NCBI GenBank assembly: GCA_023395615.1
Contig: JAEWYP010000007.1
Location: forward strand, 1-64,000
From: Bacillota bacterium
GTDB lineage: Bacteria > Bacillota > Clostridia > Christensenellales > Aristaeellaceae
Direction: 5' to 3'
DNA length: 64,000 bases
Shown: positions 52,590-61,093 of the stretch, one piece after another
Layout of the letters: the number at the start of each line of letters is the position of its first letter
Numbering within the stretch: the first letter of the stretch is position 1
Made by a program: the position numbers and the translations under genes
The notes under the pieces: model-generated
What the model saw: the letters and a program-made list of their open reading frames with translations, nothing else
Database searches by the model: none
What the model was told of the DNA's origin: nothing

Positions 52590-53768
52590 CTAGCGTTGAA
52601 GTCTGCGGCCAAGAGTATTTACGATTTGCACTCCGCTTTTCAATTGTGGTAAGGGTATCCGGGTATCGTTCTCCTCGTACGTTCCGGTCCGTAACGTCGG
52701 TAGCGGATCGGCAATCTGGTCATACTGAAACTGTGCATTGGGCAACGTCGTAACGACAGCCGGCCTGCCATCCGCACGGAAAGCCTTATATTGAAAAGCG
52801 TTTCCAGTGTTGGGCATCATGGGCATCGCTTCTTCTGTATGGTGTTCGAGGCAGCTTTTCGCGGATTGTTCCAAAGGTGTCGGCTCGGCAGGGGCAGGGA
52901 CCTGATATAACCGCATTGGTTCAAAGAATTCGGTTACTTCAGGAGGAATTTTCACCTCAGGAACGCTGTTTTCTCGTCTGGCAATAATGACGCGCTCATC
53001 GGTAGTCTCTCTCGTTTCCCATTCGGATGCGTCTGTCATCGGGCGCTCCGCATGATCCTCCGGTTGGTCGGAACCTTTCGGCGCGGTTTGCGTAACAGGC
53101 GTTTCATAAGCCCAATCCGGGTTTTCCGAATATGGCGTAAGCCGTGGCGTGGGTTCCTCCTCCACCGGGTTGTCCATCTGAGAAAGCGAAATTACTTCCG
53201 CCTGAGCACTCAACGTCGATTGTTGCGTCATAATTTCCGAATCATTATTTGGAAATAACGTTTCATTTCCTTCCATCGGGTTCGCAGAGAGCTTGTTTTC
53301 TTCAGGTTGCGATACTTTCAGGGGGGGCACGACGATTTGCGGACGAAAATCCTCTGTTGCAGGCGACCCATTCACAGAGGAGGCCGATTCCTGCGTCGGC
53401 AGGGAAGCGTCCCGGGCATCGGAAGGATTGTGATCGACGGAAGGATGTCGAATCGCCGCAACTTCCGCTTCGTCTGCTGGCACTTCGAACAAGGCTCTAT
53501 CGGCCATCGTCCGAATCACTCCGCCGATTAAGAGTAACGCGATACCCCCTGCAAATACCAGATAATTTTCCGCAAGGCAAAAGGAGAGAACGGAATGCAG
53601 AATTTTAATCAAACCGCCGCTCTCTGTGGTGGATAAAGAACGAACAAACGCTTGCAATGGATCATAATCTATCAGCGGAACAGCGGTTGCGAGGATGCCC
53701 GCAATGGCTGCAATACAACCCAAGAAGCATAAAAAACCGCCTGTCCGTTTGATCCCCTTCATGAGCAT
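52590..53768 (-). CDS. Two-pass membrane protein with long disordered cytoplasmic tail
   Basis: A 392-residue protein that I do not recognise. It has two membrane segments (about 10-32 and 65-90) and a roughly 300-residue acidic, Pro/Glu/Ser/Thr-rich region with no clear domain. Short motifs such as FDPM/FEPMRLYQVP and repeated EEEPTPRLTP-like sequences suggest a flexible tether or phospho-acceptor tail. AGGGAG lies 8 bases before the ATG at 53768. It is divergent from the VWA gene, 203 bases away, and the region between contains no other gene. A target of the nearby kinase is possible, but that is a guess. Confidence 0.7.
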   Translation of the reverse strand: MLMKGIKRTGGFLCFLGCIAAIAGILATAVPLIDYDPLQAFVRSLSTTESGGLIKILHSVLSFCLAENYLVFAGGIALLLIGGVIRTMADRALFEVPADEAEVAAIRHPSVDHNPSDARDASLPTQESASSVNGSPATEDFRPQIVVPPLKVSQPEENKLSANPMEGNETLFPNNDSEIMTQQSTLSAQAEVISLSQMDNPVEEEPTPRLTPYSENPDWAYETPVTQTAPKGSDQPEDHAERPMTDASEWETRETTDERVIIARRENSVPEVKIPPEVTEFFEPMRLYQVPAPAEPTPLEQSAKSCLEHHTEEAMPMMPNTGNAFQYKAFRADGRPAVVTTLPNAQFQYDQIADPLPTLRTGTYEENDTRIPLPQLKSGVQIVNTLGRRLQR

Positions 53769-53971
53769 AGGTCACGCTCCCTCTGCCGGACTGTACCGGC
53801 TCACGCGCTACACAGGGTATCTTTTTCGACGAACAGCCAATAGCCTCCTTCCGAAGTATCTTCTTCCGACTGTAAAATCATACCTGAGCGGAAGGGAAAC
53901 TGGCTACCGTGAAGAATACCTTTATACGCCAAAACAAGGTGGCTTATTTCTGTTCGCCTAAGGAGGAGAAC

Positions 53972-54652
53972 ATGGAACCGTATGAGCTGACCTATTCTGT
54001 AGACCTGGTTTTCTGTATTGACGCAACCGGCAGCATGCGTCACGTACTGGAGATGGTAAAGCATAATGCCACCCGCCTGCACGAGGATATCCAACATGCT
54101 ATGGCAAAAAAGAATCGGAGCATCAGTAAAATGAGGATTCGCGTAATCGCTTTCCGTGATTATCTTACGGATGGCGAGCAGGCCATGATGGCCAGCGACT
54201 TTTTCACATTGCCGGAACAGACCCAACCGTTTTACGATTGCGTAAACGGTATCACCGCGCAAGGCGGCGGCGACATACCGGAAGACGGTCTGGAAGCGTT
54301 GGCTTACGCGATCCGCAGCGACTGGACGCGCGAAGGAATCAAACGCCGGCATATCATCGTCGTCTGGTCAGACGCCCCTACCCACACACTGGGTCACGCA
54401 AAAATCGCGCCCTGGTACCCGGAAGGCATGGCGAAAGATTTTGAAGAATTGAGCCTGTGGTGGGAAGATGAACAGCTGGGCGGAACAATGGATGAGAAAG
54501 CGAAGCGTTTGCTGATGTTTGCACCGGACGCTCCGGAATGGAACCGAATCTCCCGGGAATGGGCACAGGTGGTGCATGTGCAAACCGTCACCGAAGGGTT
54601 AACGGAGTTGGAATATCAGCAGGTGATCGACGCGGTGTGCAATACCCTGTGA
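53972..54652 (+). CDS. Von Willebrand factor A domain protein
   Basis: A 226-residue soluble protein consisting of a VWA domain. The metal-ion-dependent adhesion site motif is DATGSM, and the other coordinating residues fit TAQGGGDIPEDGLEAL and VVWSDAPTH. The pattern is like the VWA domains found beside protein kinases. The ATG at 53972 follows AAGGAGGAG. A kinase-like gene starts 49 bases after its stop, on the same strand. I infer that it recognises a protein partner, perhaps the substrate or regulator of that kinase. Confidence 0.85.
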   Translation: MEPYELTYSVDLVFCIDATGSMRHVLEMVKHNATRLHEDIQHAMAKKNRSISKMRIRVIAFRDYLTDGEQAMMASDFFTLPEQTQPFYDCVNGITAQGGGDIPEDGLEALAYAIRSDWTREGIKRRHIIVVWSDAPTHTLGHAKIAPWYPEGMAKDFEELSLWWEDEQLGGTMDEKAKRLLMFAPDAPEWNRISREWAQVVHVQTVTEGLTELEYQQVIDAVCNTL

Positions 54653-54701
54653 GCCTGTGAGGAACGCGGTTGTTGACCAAGAACAATTCGAATGAACCCG
54701 G

Positions 54702-55670
54702 TTGCCGCAGCGGCCGCCGGGCTTTTCTGAATCCAAGGGGGCGAGCGTCACGAAGATAGGCCCTTACCTTTGTGAAACATCCTTCAAGACCTTCGGTAGC
54801 GGAAGCGCGCAGTGGTGCTTTGCCACACTTGATGGCAAGCGCTTCTTTATTAAGCGCTTTCTTTCTCCGGTTTGCCCCACCATTTCTCCAGACGGTCAAT
54901 CCGCTCTCCAACAGGCAAGGATGGCGCGCTGCGAGGCTTTTCTGCAACATAAACAGACTGTATACGACGCATTGTCCTGTGTTTTGGGTGATTGGGTTGT
55001 ACCCGTAACGGATTTTTTCATCCATGATAATCATTTCATCGCGGTTTCCGAGGCAATCGATCCAGCTTCGCAGACCTTTGAGACATTGAGCCACCAACCT
55101 CCGACCCACGCGAGAGAGCTGCTGTACGCACTGGCCTTCTGTCTTGCGCGGCTGCATGCGCAGGGCCTTGTGCATGGCGATTTGAAACCGGAACATATCT
55201 TGTTGCAACGGCAAAACGGCCAAGACCGGGTTCGACTCATTGATTTTGACAGCAGTTTTTTAGCAGGGGACAATTCAGTGGAAGCCGGTCAAGCGGAAGG
55301 TGACCCCCTCTATCTGGCGCCGGAGACATTTCAGCGTATGGCGGGAGGCTCCCAAAGGTTAACGTACAAGGTGGATACCTTCGCGTACGGATTAATCGCA
55401 CACCAGCTGCTATCAGGGAACCTTCCGGACTTCGATCATGCCCGTTTTCATTTTCCCTGTGAAGCGGTTCTTTCCGGGAACCCATTACGACTGTCCAACA
55501 GCTTGCCAACTGCATATCGCTGGATGATCCGGAAAGCTCTTTCCCCTAACCCAGACAGCAGACCGGAGGATAGTCTGCTCCAACGGTTTCTTACACCGCC
55601 GGGGTTAAGGTATATTCCTTCCGGGTTGCCTGTAAACAGCCTGAGCCGTTATTGGAAAACAGGTTCATGA
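54702..55670 (+). CDS. Hanks-type protein kinase-like protein
   Basis: A 322-residue eukaryotic-like protein kinase domain with no membrane anchor. The glycine-rich loop (FGSGSAQWCFA), the ATP lysine in FFIKRF, the catalytic loop HGDLKPEHILL (aspartate present) and APE are there; the metal-binding DFG reads DFD. It lacks the PASTA domains of cell-wall kinases. The start is uncertain: the first in-frame codon is TTG at 54702, with no good ribosome binding site. It follows the VWA gene by 49 bases and ends at a long perfect inverted repeat. Confidence 0.82.
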   Translation: MPQRPPGFSESKGASVTKIGPYLCETSFKTFGSGSAQWCFATLDGKRFFIKRFLSPVCPTISPDGQSALQQARMARCEAFLQHKQTVYDALSCVLGDWVVPVTDFFIHDNHFIAVSEAIDPASQTFETLSHQPPTHARELLYALAFCLARLHAQGLVHGDLKPEHILLQRQNGQDRVRLIDFDSSFLAGDNSVEAGQAEGDPLYLAPETFQRMAGGSQRLTYKVDTFAYGLIAHQLLSGNLPDFDHARFHFPCEAVLSGNPLRLSNSLPTAYRWMIRKALSPNPDSRPEDSLLQRFLTPPGLRYIPSGLPVNSLSRYWKTGS

Positions 55671-55730
55671 AATTTGCCAGGCGAATGCTTTATCTTTCGG
55701 CGTTCCGCCTACCCGCATCCACCCCAACGC

Positions 55731-55768
55731 TGAGAAACCCGGACGTTTCAAAACGTCCGGGTTTCTCA
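55731..55768 (+). terminator. Long perfect inverted repeat acting as terminator
   Basis: TGAGAAACCCGGACGTTT (55731-55748) and AAACGTCCGGGTTTCTCA (55751-55768) are exact reverse complements with a 2-base loop. It is followed on the plus strand by CTCTCTTTT. It separates the kinase gene from the convergent flavin reductase gene. Confidence 0.8.
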
Positions 55769-55781
55769 AACTCTCTTTTGA

Positions 55782-56483
55782 TTACTTTGCTCTTATCCAC
55801 CCATGGTCCAGATAATGCTGGTTATCCAGACTCGGGCTTTGTTCTCCGTTATACACCAGCTGGTGCATTATTTTACACAGTGCGAATTTCAAACGCACTC
55901 CCAATCTCATCCCCTTGCCGCCCGCAAGCGCACGGCGCGCCCTGTGGGCCAGTCTGGCAGTTTTGCGTCGCAGCATTATCACATGCTTTTCCGTGATTTT
56001 ATCCCAAAGAATATCGCCGAACATCCCGGCCCCACAGGTGTAGACCCTGGAAATTCCAAGCCAGGAGAGGCTTGTTTTTACGTCCTTCTGCGCGGAACCG
56101 TTCGGTGCGCCCACGCTGTTGGTAAGGATCACCGCAGTTTTGCCAAACAGCCGCTCGTCGGGCCGGTGAACCATCCAGTGTACACACAGGTGGTCCAGCA
56201 ACGATTTAACACTGCCCGGGGCACGCAAAGCATAAACCGGGTAGGCAAACACCAGCAAATCCGCTTCCAGCATCGCATGCCAGACCGGTCCGGTTTTCTC
56301 GATGTGCGGGCACAGTTGCTCACCCCGGAAAAAGCAGTTCTTACAGTCTACGCAGAAGCCGGGGAGGTCGCCCGGATAAAACTCCGTTACCTCGCAATCC
56401 GGCCGGAAATGTTCCAGAAACATTTCCTTCATATGCCAGGTAACGCCCTTGAGCGGCGTACCGTTCACCACGACGATTTTCAT
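55782..56483 (-). CDS. NADPH-dependent FMN reductase / flavodoxin-like protein
   Basis: A 233-residue flavodoxin-fold protein. The N-terminus MKIVVVNGTPLKGVTW is the phosphate-binding loop, and YPVYALRAPGSVKSLLDH lies at the flavin site. FCVDCKNCFFRGEQLCPH (three to four cysteines) is like the iron-sulfur-type or redox cysteine motifs of related NAD(P)H oxidoreductases. I use the ATG at 56483; an earlier in-frame ATG exists at 56513. The C-terminal 60 residues are basic and end in a short helix. Function: probably flavin- or quinone-type electron transfer. Confidence 0.85.
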   Translation of the reverse strand: MKIVVVNGTPLKGVTWHMKEMFLEHFRPDCEVTEFYPGDLPGFCVDCKNCFFRGEQLCPHIEKTGPVWHAMLEADLLVFAYPVYALRAPGSVKSLLDHLCVHWMVHRPDERLFGKTAVILTNSVGAPNGSAQKDVKTSLSWLGISRVYTCGAGMFGDILWDKITEKHVIMLRRKTARLAHRARRALAGGKGMRLGVRLKFALCKIMHQLVYNGEQSPSLDNQHYLDHGWIRAK

Positions 56484-56574
56484 GCCAGCCGCCTCTTTAT
56501 CCATCCATTTCATAATGGGGCGAACAACGCAATGCCTTTCGGTATCGCCGTTGTTCACCCCATCCAGCAAGCGT

Positions 56575-57126
56575 TTATACGTTCATTTTTTTCACTTCAC
56601 GCCGAATTGTCAGCAGCGCGGCCATATCCAGCAACGCTTCCAGCAGCAGGGACGCGCCGATAAACTGAGTTACGACCCCGGCCAGGAATGCGGGCTGCGT
56701 AACAGCCAGAACACCCAGCACGAACGAGAGCAACGCACCGATCAGCATCAGCCACCAGCGTTCGCGATCCACCCGGTTTAAGTCAAACGCGACCTGCACC
56801 TTCGCAAAGCCGCCCGCAATCATGGCCACGCCCCACAGGAACGGCAGGATCGTAATCAGAATATCACTGCGGATCATTAGCACAATGCCGATCAGCAAGA
56901 GAATCAGGCCTTTGGCAAGGCCATAATTCAACATCCCGTCCAGCGCTTCGCCACGGATGTATCCGGCAATCATCACCAGCGCAACCACGCACAACAACGC
57001 CGCTAACGCATAGTTGGCGATCATCAGCGCCAGATTGGGCCACAGCAGAAGCAACAAACCGCATACCGCATAGAAGACAATCGCGGTCCACCCGGTAAAG
57101 TTCCAACCAAATGATTTGATTTTCAC
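56575..57126 (-). CDS. DUF308 (HdeD-like) membrane protein
   Basis: A 183-residue protein with six membrane segments in the DUF308/HdeD pattern, made of three similar helical hairpins (GMLNYGLAKGLILLLIGI; VTQPAFLAGVVTQFIGASLLLEALL). HdeD is linked to acid stress in enterobacteria; in Firmicutes the family has no assigned role. I use the GTG at 57126, 8 bases after AAGGAG; TTG 57171 and ATG 57156 in frame have no such site. It lies just after the aminotransferase gene. Confidence 0.83.
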   Translation of the reverse strand: MKIKSFGWNFTGWTAIVFYAVCGLLLLLWPNLALMIANYALAALLCVVALVMIAGYIRGEALDGMLNYGLAKGLILLLIGIVLMIRSDILITILPFLWGVAMIAGGFAKVQVAFDLNRVDRERWWLMLIGALLSFVLGVLAVTQPAFLAGVVTQFIGASLLLEALLDMAALLTIRREVKKMNV

Positions 57127-57167
57127 GGGTAAGGCTCCTTTCCGTTTGTCCGTCATTTTCAGTTCCG

Positions 57168-58295
57168 TCAAGCGTAAAACTCATGTAACGCACGGATGAC
57201 CGTATCGCAGTCCTCCGCCGTAAGACCATAATACATGGGCAGACGTAGCAGGCGCTCGCTTTCCCGGGTCGTATAGCGATCCTCCCCATGGAAACGCCCA
57301 AACCGGCGGCCAGCCGCCGCGGAATGCAGGGGAATGTAATGGAAAACCGCGTTGATTTCCCGTTGTTTCAGGAAAGATGTAAGCGCAGTACGCTCAGCAA
57401 TATCGCGGCACTTGATATAATACATGTGCGCATTGTGTTTGCAGCCTGCCGATATTGTCGGCAGGTCGATCTTCCCGGCGGTTTTCAGGTCCTGCAGAGC
57501 TGCGTTATACTGGTTCCACCGTTCCATACGCCACGCGGTAATCTGTTCGTGGATTTCCAGTTGCGCCAGCAGATACGCCGCGTTGATCTCGCTGGGCAGG
57601 ATGGAGGAGCCGATATCCACCCATGTATACTTGTCCACCTGCCCCCGGTAAAACCGGCTGCGGTCGGTGCCCTTCTCCCGGATAATTTCAGCACGTTCCA
57701 CAAAACGCGGATCATTGAACAGGATGGCGCCGCCTTCGCCCATGCTGAAGTTCTTCGTTTCGTGAAAGCTGTAGCAACCCATGTCCGACAGCGTTCCGGC
57801 CGCCTTGCCGTTCAGCGACGCATCCACCGCCTGCGCTGCGTCTTCCACCACGAAGATACCCCGTTCCTTCGCCATGGCGTTGATGGCGGCCATGTCGCAG
57901 CACACACCCGCGTAATGCATCGGTACGATCACTTTCGTTCTTTCGGTGATTGCCGTGCGGATGCATTCCGGATTGATATTCATGGTGTCCGGGCAAATGT
58001 CCGCGAAGACCAGCGTTGCGCCGCGAAGCGCAAACGCGTTGGCTGTGCTGGAAAACGTAAACGACGGCAGGATCACCTCATCACCCGGGGCTACGTCGCA
58101 CAGGATCGCCGCCATTTCCAGCGCGCTGGAGCCGGAGGTGGTCAGCAGTGCCTTTCCGGTGCCTGTCATCGCCTCCAGCGCCGCGTGACAGCGTTTGGTG
58201 AACGGCCCGTCGCCGCAGATTTTATGGTTATGGATTGCCTCCAAAACATACTTGTCTTCCTGCCCCGCGTATGGGGGTACGTTGAATGGAATCAT
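57168..58295 (-). CDS. rffA: DegT/DnrJ/EryC1-family aminotransferase (RffA/WecE-like)
   Basis: A 375-residue PLP-dependent sugar aminotransferase. The PLP lysine is in SFHETKNFSMGEGG, and MIPFNVPPY at the start with VAPGDEVILPSFTFSSTANAF are hallmarks of RffA/WecE, which makes dTDP-4-amino-4,6-dideoxygalactose, a sugar of enterobacterial common antigen and other surface glycans. The ATG at 58295 has GGAGCGG upstream. No other nucleotide-sugar gene is nearby, so it is isolated from the usual pathway. It might act in a glycan pathway encoded elsewhere. Confidence 0.93.
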   Translation of the reverse strand: MIPFNVPPYAGQEDKYVLEAIHNHKICGDGPFTKRCHAALEAMTGTGKALLTTSGSSALEMAAILCDVAPGDEVILPSFTFSSTANAFALRGATLVFADICPDTMNINPECIRTAITERTKVIVPMHYAGVCCDMAAINAMAKERGIFVVEDAAQAVDASLNGKAAGTLSDMGCYSFHETKNFSMGEGGAILFNDPRFVERAEIIREKGTDRSRFYRGQVDKYTWVDIGSSILPSEINAAYLLAQLEIHEQITAWRMERWNQYNAALQDLKTAGKIDLPTISAGCKHNAHMYYIKCRDIAERTALTSFLKQREINAVFHYIPLHSAAAGRRFGRFHGEDRYTTRESERLLRLPMYYGLTAEDCDTVIRALHEFYA

Positions 58296-58436
58296 TTCGT
58301 CCGCTCCGTTTCGTCGCCGCGAAACCACGGCGTTTTCGCTTTTTCAGTATAGCACAGGCGAAAGCGTTTGTCATTCCGTCTTCCAGTCGCACGCTTATAA
58401 AATGGCCTTACACGGTAATGTCGGTAAAGAATGTAT

Positions 58437-59294
58437 TTATAACCTCTCTCGAATCTGATCCAGATACAGGCCCGCAATATCCATGCTGCTCACTTGATAA
58501 AGCATCCGGCTGCCCACCACGTCTTCTACTTCGCTTAAGACCGGGTGGCCGTGTTCATACAGAAAATCCACCCCGGCAAAGCACAGCGGGGCTTCCCCCT
58601 GCACAAACCGGGCGATCACCGCTTCAGCCAATGCGCGCTCCTCATCTGTAAGCGTATGCAGCTCCACGCTACCGCCGCGCTTGAAATTGCTGATGATCCC
58701 CATGTGGGCGGTTCGCAGAACAGCAGCGACGATTTTACCAAACAGCACGTAAACCCGCAGGTCCTTTCCCGCATCCGCCGCGGGTTTCTGCTGTACAATG
58801 TCCTGCGGAAGGATCTGATCCGCGGCGTCACGCCACTCGTATTCGTTATGGACCAGCGCCACGTTTTCGCCGCCGTGCCCGCCCGCGGGTTTAATCACCA
58901 GCGGATAGGCGCTTTCGCCCGGCGCCACGGCGTAACGGTGGCTTACAAAGGTCGTTTCCAGCATCGGCAGGCCCGCCAGAAACTGATGGGTGCGGCGTTT
59001 ATCGTTGCATATGATGCAGACGCGCGAACCGTTGAAAACCGGTACACCCATCCGTTCAAACTGCGCGCTGGTCAGATCGTCCCGCTGTCGGGAAATCACA
59101 AAATCAGGGAGCGCATCCCGATTGTCTTTTTGGATTCTCAATGCTCCGCCCGCCTGAATTCCCAGCGTCAGCTGCACGGTGCGAACGGTTTCCAGTTCCA
59201 GGCCGCGCGCTTTCCCTTCCCGGGTCAGGTAATCGGCGAAATCGCGATTCTGTTTCAAATCCGCTTCGTCGTACAGAAGCCAGCCCTTCTTCAT
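58437..59294 (-). CDS. ATP-grasp ligase-like protein, divergent
   Basis: A 285-residue ATP-grasp protein. It has YPLVIKPAGGHGGENV (ATP lysine and glycine-rich loop), QQKPAADAGKDLRVYV and the late FAGVDFLYEHGHPVLSEVEDVVGS. In RimK-type ligases the last motif has a metal-binding asparagine after the glutamate (EVNxN); here it reads EVED, so metal binding and activity may differ. It overlaps the first ATP-grasp gene (ATGA at 59291-59294), which argues for a working pair. The product may be a peptide-like amide bond. Confidence 0.85.
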   Translation of the reverse strand: MKKGWLLYDEADLKQNRDFADYLTREGKARGLELETVRTVQLTLGIQAGGALRIQKDNRDALPDFVISRQRDDLTSAQFERMGVPVFNGSRVCIICNDKRRTHQFLAGLPMLETTFVSHRYAVAPGESAYPLVIKPAGGHGGENVALVHNEYEWRDAADQILPQDIVQQKPAADAGKDLRVYVLFGKIVAAVLRTAHMGIISNFKRGGSVELHTLTDEERALAEAVIARFVQGEAPLCFAGVDFLYEHGHPVLSEVEDVVGSRMLYQVSSMDIAGLYLDQIRERL

Positions 59295-60172
59295 CCGTGT
59301 ACCTCCAGGCGACCGCCGATCTCGCGAAGCAGCTCGGTCGCCATATTCACGCCTGTGCAGGCCAACGTCGTTTTAAAATGGGCATTGCTGTTCACTTCGC
59401 AAAGCAATGGGCCGTCTTTGCCAAAAAGCACGTCTACGCCGGCAAAAGTCAGCCCCAGCTCACGTACCGCGCGCAGGGCCAGTTCGGCTTCTTCCGGCGC
59501 AGCCGTATAATTCTCCATGCTTCCACCCAGTGTAAGGTTGCTGCGAAAATCGCCGTTGGTACTGCGGCGCAGGATGCTGGCAACCACACGGTCACCAACC
59601 ACGTTGATCCGCACATCGCGGCCGTAGCTTTCACCAATCAATTCCTGAAACAGCATCGGCGTGCCCGCCAGCGCAGCTACTTTGGCACGAAGCGACTCCA
59701 GATCGTTCATCAGATATACCTGTTGACCGAAGGAACCGAAGCATTCCTTCAGCACCAACGGAAAGCCCAACCGCGCTGCCGCCTCGTCCACAAATGTGGT
59801 GTCAGGATATCCGATTGCCGGATAGGTTTTAGGGGCAAGTATGGTTCGCGGCATCGGCAGTCCGGCGTTTTTAAGCGTCAGGTAGGTAAGCGATTTGTCA
59901 TCACAGCGCAAAATACTCTGCGCGCTGTTGAATACGGGTAGACCTCGCTGTTCCAGCTGCGTGGCCAGCGCCACATCCTTGTCCCAGAAAAGTACAAAGT
60001 CATATTGCTCCGACGCAAACTCTGCGCTGTCTACCACAGTACAAAGCTCTGCGTTGGTACGTAAAGAAAGCTTCATTCCGCACTCCCGCGCGGAATGAAG
60101 CAGGATTTCATAAATTTCGTCAAACTTGGCCGAATGCAGAAACGCATTTACAACCATCAGCCCATGCGGCAT
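59291..60172 (-). CDS. RimK-type ATP-grasp ligase
   Basis: A 293-residue ATP-grasp protein of the RimK/glutamate-ligase type: DDKSLTYLTLKNAGLPMPRT, LKECFGSFGQQVYLM, a middle MLFQELIGESYGRDVRI and the metal motif LLCEVNSNAHFKTT. Such enzymes join an amino acid to a carboxylate through an acyl-phosphate. AGGGAG lies 8 bases before the ATG at 60172. An in-frame extension to 60280 would overlap the preceding gene. It is linked by overlap to a second, divergent ATP-grasp. Confidence 0.9.
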   Translation of the reverse strand: MPHGLMVVNAFLHSAKFDEIYEILLHSARECGMKLSLRTNAELCTVVDSAEFASEQYDFVLFWDKDVALATQLEQRGLPVFNSAQSILRCDDKSLTYLTLKNAGLPMPRTILAPKTYPAIGYPDTTFVDEAAARLGFPLVLKECFGSFGQQVYLMNDLESLRAKVAALAGTPMLFQELIGESYGRDVRINVVGDRVVASILRRSTNGDFRSNLTLGGSMENYTAAPEEAELALRAVRELGLTFAGVDVLFGKDGPLLCEVNSNAHFKTTLACTGVNMATELLREIGGRLEVHG

Positions 60173-60219
60173 TCCGTCAGCTCCCTTCGGAGAATTCTCC
60201 CGGGGACGCAACCGGTTGT

Positions 60220-60888
60220 CTACAAAGCAATTTCGCCGGGGCGGCCGTCCAGCCCGTTCAGGCGGTCGGTCAGGTCGCACAGCGCGTCCAGCACGCGCAA
60301 AAAGCAGTAATCATCGTAACCGTTCATCAGTAACCGTGTGTTCAGTTCCAGCTGCAGGGCGGGGATATGGCAGCGGGACGCGACTGTGGCGCTGACGGTG
60401 TTGGGGCCGCTTGCGTCAAAGGGTTCATCCACCGTGATATGCTTAACTCCCTGTTGATGAAAGCACTCCTGTGCGATGGAGGTAATTTCACCGCGTCCCT
60501 GCAGGTTGCGGCCCTTCGCAGTACCGATGCAAAGGTCCACCTTGCGTTCCGGTTTCATCTGGTGCAAATCCAGCACCATACGGATATCGTGCTGTTTTAC
60601 ATATCGGCACAGCGCGTCGCGGTAGTCGCTGATGGGATCGTGGTTGGCGTCGTCGCGAAGGTGACGGGTTTTATAAATAACGGGGCATCCGATCCGTTCG
60701 TGCATCAGCCGACAGAGCATCCCGGTAAACCGCTCCGCGCATTTGATGGCGCCGTCTCGGGTTTGCAGCATGGCATGGGGGGCGCTTATCAATACTCCGC
60801 CTGTGCCGTTAAGCAGCTCGTAGCTGCAGGAGTGGTCTTCGTCGGTAAAATAAGCCAGAGCACGGTCAATCTGTTGCTCAGTGGTCAC
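60220..60888 (-). CDS. N-formylglutamate amidohydrolase-like zinc enzyme
   Basis: A 222-residue enzyme of the N-formylglutamate amidohydrolase (HutG/NFGH) fold, related to zinc carboxypeptidases. SAPHAMLQTRDGAIK, VLDLHQMKPER and a late LQLELN provide the expected histidines and glutamates. GGAGG lies 7 bases before the GTG start at 60888. No histidine-utilisation genes are near; instead two ATP-grasp genes follow directly, so it probably hydrolyses an N-acyl or peptide-type bond made or trimmed by them. Confidence 0.87.
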   Translation of the reverse strand: MTTEQQIDRALAYFTDEDHSCSYELLNGTGGVLISAPHAMLQTRDGAIKCAERFTGMLCRLMHERIGCPVIYKTRHLRDDANHDPISDYRDALCRYVKQHDIRMVLDLHQMKPERKVDLCIGTAKGRNLQGRGEITSIAQECFHQQGVKHITVDEPFDASGPNTVSATVASRCHIPALQLELNTRLLMNGYDDYCFLRVLDALCDLTDRLNGLDGRPGEIAL

Positions 60889-60966
60889 AAAGGTACCTCC
60901 TTGGAATGATCCATACCCGTTGGCCCTTATCTGTAAAAGGTTTCAGAGGGGTACCAACGAGGATAA

Positions 60967-60995
60967 ATCATAGCACTCAGGAGGGTTTTTGTCAA
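60967..60995 (-). promoter_or_regulatory. Promoter of the amidohydrolase/ATP-grasp operon
   Basis: Minus-strand TTGACA (60990-60995), 17-base spacer, TATGAT (60967-60972). An inverted repeat (GTGCTCAAAC and GTTTGAGAGCAC, about 61006-61042) lies just upstream of the -35 box and could be an operator. Confidence 0.75.
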
Positions 60996-61093
60996 ATTGG
61001 AGGGGGTGCTCAAACCGTTGAATTTGTTACGTTTGAGAGCACTTGTAAAATTGCGTCTTTCGAATGATGAATTTACCTGCACTTTACCTCGTT

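Noticed and set aside
53972..55670. Complete TerY-P (VWA-PP2C-kinase) triad
   Set aside because: Only VWA and kinase genes are present; no PP2C phosphatase gene is visible in the window.
43878..55670. Anti-phage defence island
   Set aside because: No recognisable defence effector (nuclease, helicase, toxin or retron) is present; a kinase and VWA protein alone are not enough.
58437..60888. Histidine-utilisation operon because of the HutG-like gene
   Set aside because: No HutH, HutU or HutI is nearby; both following genes are ATP-grasp proteins.
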